The position numbers and the translations under genes are program-made. A DNA stretch of 64,000 nt from an uncultured Flavobacterium sp. (GTDB taxonomy: Bacteria > Bacteroidota > Bacteroidia > Flavobacteriales > Flavobacteriaceae). Where the stretch lies: assembly GCF_963422545.1 (NCBI RefSeq), contig NZ_OY730249.1, positions 186,001 to 250,000 on the forward strand. The letters run 5' to 3'. Positions within the stretch are counted from its first letter, which is position 1. The number at the start of each line of letters is the position of its first letter. A model generated the notes under the pieces. The model was given only the letters and a program-made list of their open reading frames with translations. It was not told the origin of the DNA and ran no database searches. Positions 50,759 to 59,362 of this stretch are shown here, piece by piece.

Positions 50759-52561
50759 TTAATCTTCTTTTTCAGATAATTTGCGTTCCAATTCTATTTG
50801 AAACTCTTCGATAACTGGTTTCATAGTGCTTTCAGGAATATCTGCGATTCTAATATACATTAAACCATCGATCGCATTATTAAATAAAGGATCGACGTTG
50901 AAAGCCACAACACGAGCATTTTGCTTGATGTACTTTTTAATCAAAACAGGCAAACGTAAATTTCCTGGTTCTAATTCGTCAATGATTTTATCGAATTTAT
51001 TTAAGTCAGATTCAGCTTCATCAAAGATAAAGTCTTTATCAGCATCCTTCAGTTTTACTTTGTAAGCTTTCTTCGGGTGAATGTATTGTGCAATATATGG
51101 ATCGTAATAATTAGATTTCATAAACTCAATCATCAATGATTTAGAGAAATCAGAGAATTGATTACTAATACTCACGCCGCCCAATAAATATTTGTGTTCC
51201 GGATAACGCAATGTTGTATGAATAATACCTTTCCATAACAAGAATAAAGGCATTGGTTTTTGCTGATATTCCTTGATGATAAAAGCACGACCCATTTCGA
51301 TCGATTTATGCATCATATCGTGCAATTCAGGTTCAAATCTAAATAAGTCATTCAGATAGAAACCTTCGATTCCGTATTTTGGATAAATTTCAGAACCCAA
51401 TCCCATACGGTAAGCACCGGCAACTTTTTTAGTTTCATCATCCCATAAAAACATGTGGTGATAATATTGGTCAAATGCGTCTATGTCAATAGATTCATTA
51501 GTCCCTTCACCAACTTCACGGAATGTAATTTCACGTAAACGGCCAATTTCATGCAAGACATTTGGTATAGATTTCGCTCTTGCAAAAAATACTTCGTAGT
51601 TTTTACTCTGTAATAATCGGCAATCGCTATTTCTTAACATGTTCACCTCGTCAATCATTTTTGATTCACTTGCAGGTGTTACGATTTTTTTGGGTGCTTT
51701 CGGGATTTTTAAACTCGCCGTATCTAATAATTTGCTGTCCTTTTCAAAAGGATTTGCAAGCATATAAGTTTTCTTTCTCAAAAATTCACAGTAATCTTCA
51801 AACGATTCGATTTCGTTTTGCTCGTTTACAGAAATAGGTTTTCCAATACGAACTTTAATCACACGGTCTTTCTGCGTAAGCAATTCTGATGGTAATTTTG
51901 CAGTACGCAAAGTATCATCAATTTTAGAAAGCCAATAGAATAATTTACTGTTTTTAGCATGGAAATAAATAGGAACAACCGGAACTTTGGCTTTTCTGAT
52001 CAGTTTCAAAGCGCCTTCTTCCCAAGGTTTGTCCACCACTAATTTGCCGTCTTTATAAGTCGAAACTTCCCCGGCAGGGAAAATTCCCAACGGTTTTCCG
52101 TCACTTAAATGGCGTAGTGTTTCCTTGATTCCAACAACACTCGATTTAGCATCCTTATGATTTTCAAAAGGATTAACCGGCATAATATATTTTTTAAGCG
52201 GAACAATTCGGTGTAATAAAAAATTGGCGATGATCTTGAAATTTGGTTCTCTTTCGAGCATTAATTTCAAAAGCAAAATACCATCAATTCCTCCAAGCGG
52301 ATGATTTGAAATTGTAATGTAAGCGCCGTCTTTAGGCAAACGTTTTAAATCTTCTTCGGGAATTTCAAATTTGATTTCCATCTCATCCAAAATCCCATTT
52401 AAAAACGCAAGGTCTTCTAAATGTTTATTGTGATCGTAAATTTTATTAAGGGTAGAGATCTTAAGAACCTTCATAAGAATCCAGCCTGAAAAAGTACCAA
52501 GAACCCCGTACTTCTCAACATTTATTGCCTTTGCAACTTCTTTCGCGGTAACTAAACCCAT
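50759..52561 (-). CDS. olsF: Bifunctional acyltransferase, ornithine-lipid synthase OlsF type
   Basis: A 600-aa two-domain protein. The N-terminal PlsC-like O-acyltransferase (about 1-300) shows ISNHPLGGIDG (His87, Asp93), VNPFENHKDAKSS, FPAGEVSTYKDGK and the PVVPIYFHAKNS block. The C-terminal OlsB/GNAT-like N-acyltransferase (about 315-560) shows EIGRLREITFREVGEGTNE, FLWDDETKKVAGAYRMG and EMGRAFIIKEYQQKP. This order is that of OlsF, known from Flavobacterium johnsoniae and Serratia, which forms ornithine lipid from ornithine by two acylations. It is a minus-strand single gene with TATCTTTG at 52592-52599. It is divergent from xth. Confidence 0.85.
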   Translation of the reverse strand: MGLVTAKEVAKAINVEKYGVLGTFSGWILMKVLKISTLNKIYDHNKHLEDLAFLNGILDEMEIKFEIPEEDLKRLPKDGAYITISNHPLGGIDGILLLKLMLEREPNFKIIANFLLHRIVPLKKYIMPVNPFENHKDAKSSVVGIKETLRHLSDGKPLGIFPAGEVSTYKDGKLVVDKPWEEGALKLIRKAKVPVVPIYFHAKNSKLFYWLSKIDDTLRTAKLPSELLTQKDRVIKVRIGKPISVNEQNEIESFEDYCEFLRKKTYMLANPFEKDSKLLDTASLKIPKAPKKIVTPASESKMIDEVNMLRNSDCRLLQSKNYEVFFARAKSIPNVLHEIGRLREITFREVGEGTNESIDIDAFDQYYHHMFLWDDETKKVAGAYRMGLGSEIYPKYGIEGFYLNDLFRFEPELHDMMHKSIEMGRAFIIKEYQQKPMPLFLLWKGIIHTTLRYPEHKYLLGGVSISNQFSDFSKSLMIEFMKSNYYDPYIAQYIHPKKAYKVKLKDADKDFIFDEAESDLNKFDKIIDELEPGNLRLPVLIKKYIKQNARVVAFNVDPLFNNAIDGLMYIRIADIPESTMKPVIEEFQIELERKLSEKED

Positions 52562-52591
52562 GTACTATTTTTAATTTATTAGAGCAGCGAA

Positions 52592-52599
52592 CAAAGATA
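52592..52599 (-). promoter_or_regulatory. -7 promoter box (TATCTTTG) of olsF
   Basis: It fits TAnnTTTG, 30 nt before the olsF ATG, back to back with the xth promoter. Confidence 0.55.
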
Positions 52600-52651
52600 A
52601 CAAAAAACTCTACTTTTCGTTGTTTCAAACACAAACTTTCCACTTTTTTAT

Positions 52652-52659
52652 TACATTTG
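52652..52659 (+). promoter_or_regulatory. -7 promoter box (TACATTTG) of xth
   Basis: It fits TAnnTTTG, 20 nt before the ATG at 52680. It also rules out the longer frame starting at 52620. Confidence 0.55.
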
Positions 52660-52679
52660 GAATCCTAAAAAATATGCTG

Positions 52680-53441
52680 ATGAAAATTATTTCTTATAAT
52701 GTAAACGGAATCCGTGCCGCGATTACCAAAGGTTTTATCGAGTGGCTGCAACAAGCAAGTCCAGATGTAATTTGTCTTCAGGAAATAAAAGCTACACAAG
52801 AGCAAATTCCTGTAGAAGACATTACAGCAGCAGGTTATCCATATCAATATTATTATCCTGCAACCAAAAAAGGCTACAGCGGTGTAGCGATCTTGTCTAA
52901 AATAAAACCCAATAATGTTGTTTTTGGAACCGGAATTCATCACATGGATTTTGAAGGTCGTAACCTTCGTGCCGATTTTGACGATTGTTCTGTAATGAGT
53001 TTATACCTTCCGTCAGGAACAAATATCGAAAGATTAGATCATAAATTTATGTTTATGGACGATTTTCAAACTTATATTAACGAGTTAAAATTAACGATTC
53101 CGAATCTTATTATTTGCGGCGATTACAATATTTGCCACGAAGCGATAGATATTCATGATCCCGTTCGTAACAAAACAGTTTCAGGATTTTTACCCGCAGA
53201 ACGCGCTTGGCTTGATGCGTTCATGAAGTCAGGTTTTGTCGATAGTTTCCGTCATTTCAACAAAGACCCGCATCATTATTCGTGGTGGAGTTATCGTGCC
53301 GGAGCCAGAGGAAATAATAAAGGCTGGCGTATCGATTATAACCTGGTAAGCGATTCATTGCAGCATCGTTTAAAACGCGCCGTGATTCTTCCGGATGCTG
53401 TCCACTCTGATCATTGTCCCGTTTTAGTCGAAATCGAATAA
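52680..53441 (+). CDS. xth: Exodeoxyribonuclease III / AP endonuclease
   Basis: A 253-aa DNase I-fold enzyme cutting at abasic sites and removing 3' blocking groups. Motifs are KIISYNVNGIRAAITKG, the metal-binding LQEIKATQEQIP with the Glu, LYLPSGTNIERLDHK, CGDYNICHEAIDIHDP with the catalytic Asp/Asn, and WRIDYNLVSDSL plus VHSDHCPVLVE with the final Asp-His. I chose ATG 52680 (MKIISYNVNG). The ATG at 52674 adds only two residues. It is transcribed alone. Confidence 0.95.
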   Translation: MKIISYNVNGIRAAITKGFIEWLQQASPDVICLQEIKATQEQIPVEDITAAGYPYQYYYPATKKGYSGVAILSKIKPNNVVFGTGIHHMDFEGRNLRADFDDCSVMSLYLPSGTNIERLDHKFMFMDDFQTYINELKLTIPNLIICGDYNICHEAIDIHDPVRNKTVSGFLPAERAWLDAFMKSGFVDSFRHFNKDPHHYSWWSYRAGARGNNKGWRIDYNLVSDSLQHRLKRAVILPDAVHSDHCPVLVEIE

Positions 53442-53523
53442 AATTGGTATTGTTCTTGTTGAGAGAATAGCAGTTTAAAATGCGATTATAGTTTTACAGC
53501 ATTTTGGAATTTAATTTTCCGAA

Positions 53524-53604
53524 GCTATTTCCTGCTGTCCGCTATATCTTTTCCTGTCTAAAGAAGCCAGAAAAAGGATGCCGCTTCCATCAGGGCTAGG
53601 GCTC
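53524..53604. repeat. GCTATTTCC...AAAAGGAT...GGGCTA repeat, copy 2
   Basis: Homologous to 28739-28814: both read GCTA, then a CCGCT/TCCG word, ATCTTTT, an A-rich middle, AAAAGGAT, a CTTCxATCxGGGCTA end. It lies upstream of the OmpA-like lipoprotein gene. Confidence 0.75.
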
Positions 53605-53660
53605 TCCATGAAACAAGAACATTTTGAATTATTAATTTATACTCCAAATAAAACTAAAAA

Positions 53661-54605
53661 ATGATTAAAAAGGCCTCTATCGGATTACTAGTTTTAGCTT
53701 TGTCTATGACCTCTTGTGTATCCAAGAAAATTTACAATGATCTTGAAACAAAATATTCAGATCTAAAAAAAGAAAATCGCTCAATTGCTGACGAGAATGC
53801 CAGTTTGCAAAAATCAAAAAATCAATTAGAATTAGATCGCGATGCTTTAACGAAAGACTTAAACGCAACAAAAGCAGATCTTGCTAAGCAAAAAGCAGAT
53901 TTAGCTGCAGCACAAAATAAATTTAAAGTGCTGCAAGATTCCTATAATGCGCTTGAAAAAAACAGCAACGACGCGTTAGAAAGCAATATGGCTAAAAACC
54001 GCGATTTGTTAGCGCAATTAGAAGCAAAATCTAAAAAATTAGCCGAAGAACAAGCGCGTTTAGATAAAACAGCAAGCCGCTTGAATGAACTTGAAGCAAT
54101 GATTGCAGCCAAAGAAGCAGCAATGAAAAAACTAAAAGAAACTTTATCTAAAGCCTTAAACGGTTTTGAAGGAAAAGGTCTTACAGTAGAACAGAAAAAC
54201 GGAAAAGTATATGTTTCTATGGAAAACAAATTGCTTTTTAACTCAGGAAGCTGGGCTGTTGGTGTAGAAGGTAGAAAAGCGGTTGTAGAATTAGGAAAAG
54301 TATTAGGAGATAATCCTGATCTTTCGGTTCTTATCGAAGGACACACGGATGATGATCCGTATGCAGGTTCAGGACCAATCGCAAACAACTGGGATTTATC
54401 GACTAAAAGAGCTACAGCAATTGTTGCTATTTTAAGCGAAAATGCTAAAATCAACAAGCAAAAATTAACAGCTGCAGGCCGCAGTGAATTTTCTCCGCTT
54501 GCAAGTAATGAAACTCCGGAAGGAAAAGCTAAAAACCGTAGAATCGAAATCATCTTAACACCAAGATTAGATGAAATCGCTGAAATGCTTAATAGTATAA
54601 ATTAA
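53661..54605 (+). CDS. OmpA-family lipoprotein with coiled coil
   Basis: A 314-aa envelope protein. A lipoprotein signal with lipobox MTSC (residues about 16-19) is followed by a long coiled coil at about 25-165 with heptad Leu/Ala/Lys (NDLETKYSDLKKENRSIADE, AKSKKLAEEQARLDKTASRL). The OmpA C-terminal domain lies at about 175-310: LLFNSGSWAVGVEGRKA, LIEGHTDDDPY, WDLSTKRATAIVAIL and NRRIEIIL. It should link a membrane to peptidoglycan with the coiled coil as spacer. It has its own terminator at 54644-54675. Confidence 0.93.
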   Translation: MIKKASIGLLVLALSMTSCVSKKIYNDLETKYSDLKKENRSIADENASLQKSKNQLELDRDALTKDLNATKADLAKQKADLAAAQNKFKVLQDSYNALEKNSNDALESNMAKNRDLLAQLEAKSKKLAEEQARLDKTASRLNELEAMIAAKEAAMKKLKETLSKALNGFEGKGLTVEQKNGKVYVSMENKLLFNSGSWAVGVEGRKAVVELGKVLGDNPDLSVLIEGHTDDDPYAGSGPIANNWDLSTKRATAIVAILSENAKINKQKLTAAGRSEFSPLASNETPEGKAKNRRIEIILTPRLDEIAEMLNSIN

Positions 54606-54643
54606 GGTTCTAAGTCTCTAAGGAGCTAAGGTTTTGAGATGCA

Positions 54644-54675
54644 AAGGCTCAAAGTTTTTAACTTTGAGCCTTTTT
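54644..54675 (+). terminator. Terminator of the OmpA-like lipoprotein gene
   Basis: AAGGCTCAAAGTT with its complement around a TTTA loop, then a T-run. The stem is made from AAAGGCTC repeat words. Confidence 0.8.
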
Positions 54676-54752
54676 GTTTTCTTTCCAGCAAGGTTTTCAA
54701 AACCTTGTAGGTTTAATTGGCTGGGTTATTATTATCAATAGAATAAAGTATA

Positions 54753-54934
54753 GTCCCATACGGGACATTATCATGGTGTGTAAACAATTGTCTACCAATA
54801 TGTAATCTCTACGAGATAGTTTGTAATAGCTAAATATTTTAGTCTTTATAAGATACTCCGTCAGGAGTTAAATATTGGTAGAAAAATGTTGGTAGAAAAG
54901 AAAAACCAGCCACAAAATGTTGTCCCGTAGGGAC
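54753..54934. repeat. Row of REP-like short hairpins
   Basis: Small palindromes GTCCCATACGGGAC, ACTCCGTCAGGAGT and GTCCCGTAGGGAC are spaced by A/T-rich words (AATATTGGTAGAAAA twice). A related GTCCCTTAGGGAC lies at about 29077-29089. Confidence 0.65.
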
Positions 54935-55055
54935 TATATGTTTTAATCCAAGATTTAAGATTTGGAATTTGGATTTTTTATATTGGAATTTATCTTAAGT
55001 CAGATTTTATCTTTGTTTTAACTTTTGTCACATTTCCATTTGCTAAATCCCTTTG

Positions 55056-55063
55056 TATCTTTG
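55056..55063 (+). promoter_or_regulatory. -7 promoter box (TATCTTTG) upstream of the aldo/keto reductase
   Basis: It fits TAnnTTTG and lies 67 nt before the ATG at 55131. No well-spaced -33 element was found. Confidence 0.45.
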
Positions 55064-55130
55064 AAGCTTAATATTCAAAAGAAAAAAAACTTAGAATCTT
55101 AGAGACTTAGAACCTTAGAACCTCAAAAAA

Positions 55131-56168
55131 ATGAAATACACTACTTTACCAAATACAGATATAAAAGTTAGTAAAATAAACCTTGGAACGATGACTTTTG
55201 GTCAACAAAACACGGAAGCCGAAGGACATCAACAAATGGATTATGCGCTTGAAAGAGGCATAAACTTTTTTGATACTGCCGAAATGTATTCAATTCCGGC
55301 GCATGAAGAAACTTATGGAAGCACAGAGAAAATAATTGGAACCTGGTTTAAGAAATCAGGAAATCGTGATAAAGTGGTTTTGGCATCTAAGATAGCAGGT
55401 CCAAACCCAAATTTTACTTATATGCGCGAGAAAATAGATTTCTCTTCGGCAAGTATTAAATATGCTTTAGAAAGCAGCTTAAAACGCCTTCAGACGGATT
55501 ATATCGATTTATATCAGATGCATTGGCCGGAACGACAAACCAATTATTTTGGGCAACGTGGTTTTAAAGATCACAATGCTGTATGGGAAGATAATTTTAG
55601 AGAAGTCCTGGAAACTTTTGATGGATTAATTAAAGAAGGAAAAATAAAACACATTGGCGTTTCTAACGAAAATGCGTGGGGAATGATGCGTTTTCTGGAA
55701 GAAAGTAAATATCAAAACCTTCCAAGAATCAAAACGGTTCAAAACCCTTATAATTTATTAAATCGTCTTTTTGAAGTTAACTCTGCTGAAGTCTCTAAGT
55801 ATGAAAATGTGGGTTTATTGGCTTATTCTCCTTTGGCGTTTGGAGTTTTAACAGGTAAGTTTTTGACAGGAGAAGCACATCCAAATGCGAGAATTAATCT
55901 TTTTCCGCAATACACACGTTACAATAGCGATCAATGTACGCAGGCAACAAAATTGTATCAGGAGATCGCTAATAAACATGGCTTAACGTTAACGCAATTG
56001 GCAATGGGATTTGTATTGCAACAACCGTTTTTGACCAGTGCTATTATTGGCGCTACAACAATGGAGCAGTTAAAAGAAAACATAGACACAATCGACGTGT
56101 TTTTATCCAAAGAAATTTTAACTGAGATTGCAGCAGTTCAGGCAATAATTCCTGATCCTGCGCCTTAA
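55131..56168 (+). CDS. Aldo/keto reductase (Tas-like)
   Basis: A 345-aa NADPH-dependent oxidoreductase with a TIM-barrel. Family features: LGTMTFGQQNTEAEGHQQMD, catalytic Asp/Tyr in NFFDTAEMYS, Lys in VLASKIAGPN, and His in LYQMHWPERQTNYFG. The C-terminal cofactor region has TSAIIGATTMEQLKENI. The MHWPERQTNYFG stretch is typical of the Tas subgroup. The substrate is unknown. It ends before the bidirectional terminator at 56192-56228. Confidence 0.92.
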   Translation: MKYTTLPNTDIKVSKINLGTMTFGQQNTEAEGHQQMDYALERGINFFDTAEMYSIPAHEETYGSTEKIIGTWFKKSGNRDKVVLASKIAGPNPNFTYMREKIDFSSASIKYALESSLKRLQTDYIDLYQMHWPERQTNYFGQRGFKDHNAVWEDNFREVLETFDGLIKEGKIKHIGVSNENAWGMMRFLEESKYQNLPRIKTVQNPYNLLNRLFEVNSAEVSKYENVGLLAYSPLAFGVLTGKFLTGEAHPNARINLFPQYTRYNSDQCTQATKLYQEIANKHGLTLTQLAMGFVLQQPFLTSAIIGATTMEQLKENIDTIDVFLSKEILTEIAAVQAIIPDPAP

Positions 56169-56191
56169 ATATTTCAGAGCTAAGATTTATT

Positions 56192-56228
56192 AAAGCCTAC
56201 AAAAGTATAATGCTTTGTAGGCTTTTTT
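56192..56228. terminator. Bidirectional terminator
   Basis: Stem AAAGCCTACAAA/TTTGTAGGCTTT between converging genes. Confidence 0.85.
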
Positions 56229-56556
56229 AATCAAATTTATTTTTAATTGCTTTTTCTGTTTTTTGTCTAATAAAAAATATAAAAAACACAATGACAGTGA
56301 GTGAAATAATGAAACCTCCAGTATCTGTAAAAGCGAAATACAATCCAACAAAAGAAATTATGATTAAACATATTGCAGAAATCATAATCATTTTTGCAGA
56401 ATATTTTTGTGCAAAATCCCATCGTTCTTGAGACCTTAAAGAATTTTTCGTGCGATATCCTTTTTGATTTCTGTTTTTTGGAGGAAATATATATTCAGCC
56501 AATCCCACAAATATAAAAACAATACCTAATGTAAAAAGTATTAGAGTAAAATGCAT
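56227..56556 (-). CDS. Small membrane protein of unknown function
   Basis: A 109-aa protein with three hydrophobic segments: an N-terminal helix (FTLILFTLGIVFIFVGLAEYIF), a central one (MIMISAICLIIISFVGLYFAF) and a third (IISLTVIVFFIFFI). Between the first two lies KNRNQKGYRTKNSLRSQERWDFAQKY; the pattern G-Y-R-T-xxS-xxx-Q-x-x-W-xxA resembles the SdpI/DUF3784-like small membrane proteins. The call is tentative. It lies 27 nt after the transglycosylase gene on the same strand. Confidence 0.65.
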   Translation of the reverse strand: MHFTLILFTLGIVFIFVGLAEYIFPPKNRNQKGYRTKNSLRSQERWDFAQKYSAKMIMISAICLIIISFVGLYFAFTDTGGFIISLTVIVFFIFFIRQKTEKAIKNKFD

Positions 56557-56583
56557 AAAATTCTAACCGGAGTTTTTAAATTA

Positions 56584-58548
56584 TTACAAATCAAATTCAT
56601 CATCAGTTCCCAATGAATCGACTGGAATAGCTGTCGAATCGGGAGCTTTTATCTTAATTAACGATCGAGCATTTCCGGAAATATAAACAGGCAATTGCCC
56701 AAGTGTATCTTCAGGGATTAAAAGTCCACGTCGGAACATTAAGTTTCTTAAGAATTTTTGGTTTTTCACTGCAAAATCTTTCAAATTTCCCTGATCATTG
56801 AACTGATACATGAATTTTCTCGGTTTCGGAATAATCGTTGCCAAAAACAAACATTCATCAACATTTAAATTAGAAGGGCTTTTTTGGAAATAAAAATGAC
56901 TCGCTTCGCCAATTCCGTACACGTTTGGTCCCCATTCAATGATATTGAAATACACTTCCAGCATTCTTTCTTTGCTAACAACGCGATTGTTTTCTAAGAT
57001 GTAAACCAATAAAATTTCTTCCAGCTTTCGCGAAAGCGTTTTTTCGCGCGTCAGGAAAACGTTTTTGATTAACTGCATGCTAATTGTACTGGCGCCACGC
57101 GAGAACTTTTGGGTTCTGATATTCTTTAAAATAGATTGTTTGAAAGCTTCATTGATAAAACCACGATGTGAGAAGAATGAAGGATCTTCAGTCGTTAAAA
57201 CACATTTTCGTAAATAAGGTGAAATTTGGTCTAAAGGTGTATAACTCGGATTCGCGTTTCCAACTAAAACCGGACGCTGTAATACATTTTGAATAATGGC
57301 GCGATAAACAAATTCGCCGTTTAGTTTATTAAGATCGGCTTCACCGTATTTTGTGATTTTTAAATTTTCTTTGTTCAGTTTACTGTCAAAAACTAAAGTA
57401 TTTGGTTTGTTTTTATTGAATTTAAAATCCAGTTTATATTCAAAATTTCCAGTTGCTTCCATACCCTGAAAATGTGTAAATAGTCCTTCCGGCAATGAAA
57501 CGATAAAGTTTTGTGCCTGCATTTTCGGAATATTTACTTTCAAAGTATAAACAGTATCCTTTTCGGTATTATAAGAAACGTAAGGATGCAATTTTATTTT
57601 ATTCAACTGCATCGTCGAAGTACTGTCAATCGAGATAAAATCACTTCCTAACAAAAAGCGATAATCAAAACGAGCATTTTTAATGACTACATCTTTACCG
57701 GCTATTTTTGGATGATTGATTTTTAAATTTGTAATCGAAGTAAAACCATCAATATGCAATTCGCTTCCGTCTTTGTCTATGTTTTGAACATTTAAACGAA
57801 TCGAATCAAAACTTGCTTTTAGGTTGTAACGTTCATCTAAATAAGGAACTCTAATGGCGCCAGTATCTAAATTAAAGAACCGAATGTCGGCTTTTTTGTT
57901 TCTGGGATCGGCAAATCCTTTTATGTTCCAGCGCTGATCGAAATCTTTGCTTTGAACATGAAGATTGGTTTCGAGTTGTTTGTTGTCCAGAACAAGTTTA
58001 TTGATGGCAATAGAGGCTTTTTTGCCGTTATCATCAATTCTGAAATTTAGATTTTTTAAATCCATATCAGTCGGAACCAAATTCAGTAATTTTGAAATGA
58101 TGCGATACGCAAAAGCGGCGTATTTTCTTTTTTCATTTTTATCAGAATCTGATTTGTTTTTTTTCAGGAAAGCATCAAAATTACGGATATTCCCTTTTTT
58201 AACTAATTGTATGTATCCGTTGTTCACTTTTAAAGTTCCAACTTGAACATTTCCAATTAATAAATTGGCTAAACTGATACTGGTTTCTATTTTTTGAATG
58301 TGGCAAAGTGTATCAGCATTTTTTGGAACCAGAATAACATCGGTCAGTTTAATTCCTGATAAGCCATCAAATGAAGCTGATTTTACAGAAAATGTACTGT
58401 TATAATCGACAGCCATTTTATGGGTTACTTTGGCGATAGCTTGTTTTAAAAGCGAATCACGAAAATAATACAATCCAATACAAAGTAAAACAAATAACAG
58501 AGCAAGTATTTTAAGTGCTTTAAATATTTTTTGTTTTGTGGCTGTCAT
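56584..58548 (-). CDS. Membrane-anchored glycosyltransferase-51 (transglycosylase) with AsmA-like N-terminal half
   Basis: A 654-aa protein. One TM at residues 9-27 precedes a 380-residue periplasmic region of AsmA/DUF-like repeated strands (for example LSGIKLTDVILVPKNADTLC). A GT51 domain follows from about 420. Its catalytic Glu454 lies in LTTEDPSFFSHRGF, with RGASTISMQLIKNVFL (485-500) and EILLVYILENNRV. GT51 enzymes polymerise peptidoglycan glycan strands from lipid II. There is no transpeptidase domain. The position of the GT51 domain after a long beta-rich region differs from MtgA, where it follows the TM directly. Confidence 0.88.
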   Translation of the reverse strand: MTATKQKIFKALKILALLFVLLCIGLYYFRDSLLKQAIAKVTHKMAVDYNSTFSVKSASFDGLSGIKLTDVILVPKNADTLCHIQKIETSISLANLLIGNVQVGTLKVNNGYIQLVKKGNIRNFDAFLKKNKSDSDKNEKRKYAAFAYRIISKLLNLVPTDMDLKNLNFRIDDNGKKASIAINKLVLDNKQLETNLHVQSKDFDQRWNIKGFADPRNKKADIRFFNLDTGAIRVPYLDERYNLKASFDSIRLNVQNIDKDGSELHIDGFTSITNLKINHPKIAGKDVVIKNARFDYRFLLGSDFISIDSTSTMQLNKIKLHPYVSYNTEKDTVYTLKVNIPKMQAQNFIVSLPEGLFTHFQGMEATGNFEYKLDFKFNKNKPNTLVFDSKLNKENLKITKYGEADLNKLNGEFVYRAIIQNVLQRPVLVGNANPSYTPLDQISPYLRKCVLTTEDPSFFSHRGFINEAFKQSILKNIRTQKFSRGASTISMQLIKNVFLTREKTLSRKLEEILLVYILENNRVVSKERMLEVYFNIIEWGPNVYGIGEASHFYFQKSPSNLNVDECLFLATIIPKPRKFMYQFNDQGNLKDFAVKNQKFLRNLMFRRGLLIPEDTLGQLPVYISGNARSLIKIKAPDSTAIPVDSLGTDDEFDL

Positions 58549-58717
58549 AAATTGTTTTGCTTTGAAATTATTCAGATTGGAAATCCTGCGTAAATTTAAA
58601 TTTAAAATTATCAGTTCTGAAATTTTTCTTTTAATTTTTGGTTAATGTTCTAAAGTGCTGATTACATTGTTGTTGTGTTCGAAGTGTTTTTTTTAAAATA
58701 AAATATATTTAAGAGAT

Positions 58718-58762
58718 GGGTTTAGGATTGCGGAAAACCGTAATGTTTTTTCATTTAAACCC
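58718..58762. promoter_or_regulatory. Nested hairpin upstream of the lipoprotein gene
   Basis: GGGTTTA (58718-58724) pairs with TAAACCC (58756-58762) and encloses ATTGCGG-AAAA-CCGTAAT (58727-58744). It sits 38 nt before the ATG at 58801 and may be an operator or leader hairpin; its role is not known. Confidence 0.45.
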
Positions 58763-58800
58763 AATACTTTTAGCTCGCTAATAAATTAAAATAATACGAA

Positions 58801-59280
58801 ATGAAAGTCCTTAAAAAAATTATGTTTTTGTCTTTTGCGATTTGCGCACTGGTTTTGTCATCTTGCAGTAATGATTCTCAAGATCCTGATAAATCAGAAC
58901 AGGGCAGCACAGAAGAATTTATGAAATTTAAATACAATGGAACTGTTTACAATTTTGAGCCTGGCATCTCCACTTCATTGAATGTAAATATCATGGGAGC
59001 TTCAGGTATCGACAATACTTATAAAAGTGTTTCTTTATGGATGCCAAAGACTATCACAGCAGGAAGTCATGCAGTCGTTTATGATTTATCAAAACTTGAA
59101 TCTACTTATCAGGTTTCATTTAGTTTTATGCCGGATTTTAGTAATGCCAGCGCAACATCAGGAACTGTTAATATTACCGCAGTTGATGATAAAAAAATTG
59201 AAGGAACATTTACTTTTTCCGGAACTAAAGGAGATAAAACATTTACCGTTACTGAAGGAAGTTTTAGAATTTTGAAATAA
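58801..59280 (+). CDS. Lipoprotein of unknown function
   Basis: A 159-aa protein with a lipoprotein signal and lipobox LSSC (Cys22), followed by a Ser/Asp/Gln-rich linker (SNDSQDPDKSEQGSTEE). The mature domain is beta-rich (FMKFKYNGTVYNFEPG, TVNITAVDDKKIEGTFTFSG, TFTVTEGSFRI). This pattern resembles the DUF6252-like small Flavobacterial lipoproteins, but I cannot name the family firmly. It is a single gene with a nested hairpin upstream and a terminator at 59297-59349. Confidence 0.78.
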   Translation: MKVLKKIMFLSFAICALVLSSCSNDSQDPDKSEQGSTEEFMKFKYNGTVYNFEPGISTSLNVNIMGASGIDNTYKSVSLWMPKTITAGSHAVVYDLSKLESTYQVSFSFMPDFSNASATSGTVNITAVDDKKIEGTFTFSGTKGDKTFTVTEGSFRILK

Positions 59281-59296
59281 TAAATTTTCTACTTGT

Positions 59297-59349
59297 AAAA
59301 AAATCCTGTCTGAGCAATTTTATTCAAAATGTTCGGACAGGATTTTTTT
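59297..59349. terminator. Terminator between the lipoprotein gene and radA
   Basis: Stem AAAAAAATCCTGTC with its complement, long loop and T-run; convergent position, so it can serve both genes. Confidence 0.85.
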
Positions 59350-59362
59350 ATGATAGAAGTAT

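Larger units (their letters stand above)
54606..55130. repeat. 525-nt gap with terminator and several small hairpins, no gene
   Basis: After the terminator at 54644-54675, a palindrome CAAGGTTTTCAAAACCTTG lies at 54689-54707. A row of short hairpins follows: GTCCC/GGGAC at 54753-54766, a CTACGAG-containing motif near 54807, ACTCC/GGAGT at 54855-54868 and GTCCC/GGGAC at 54922-54934. A TATCTTTG at 55056-55063 is the likely -7 box of the aldo/keto reductase gene. Confidence 0.75.

Noticed and set aside
53942..54553. A 203-codon open frame antisense to the OmpA-like lipoprotein gene
   Set aside because: Long, but it mirrors the low-complexity coiled-coil codons. It has no promoter and no recognisable protein feature.
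54753..54934. Possible CRISPR-like array
   Set aside because: The repeated words are small hairpins of different sequence, not evenly spaced identical repeats, and no cas gene is present.
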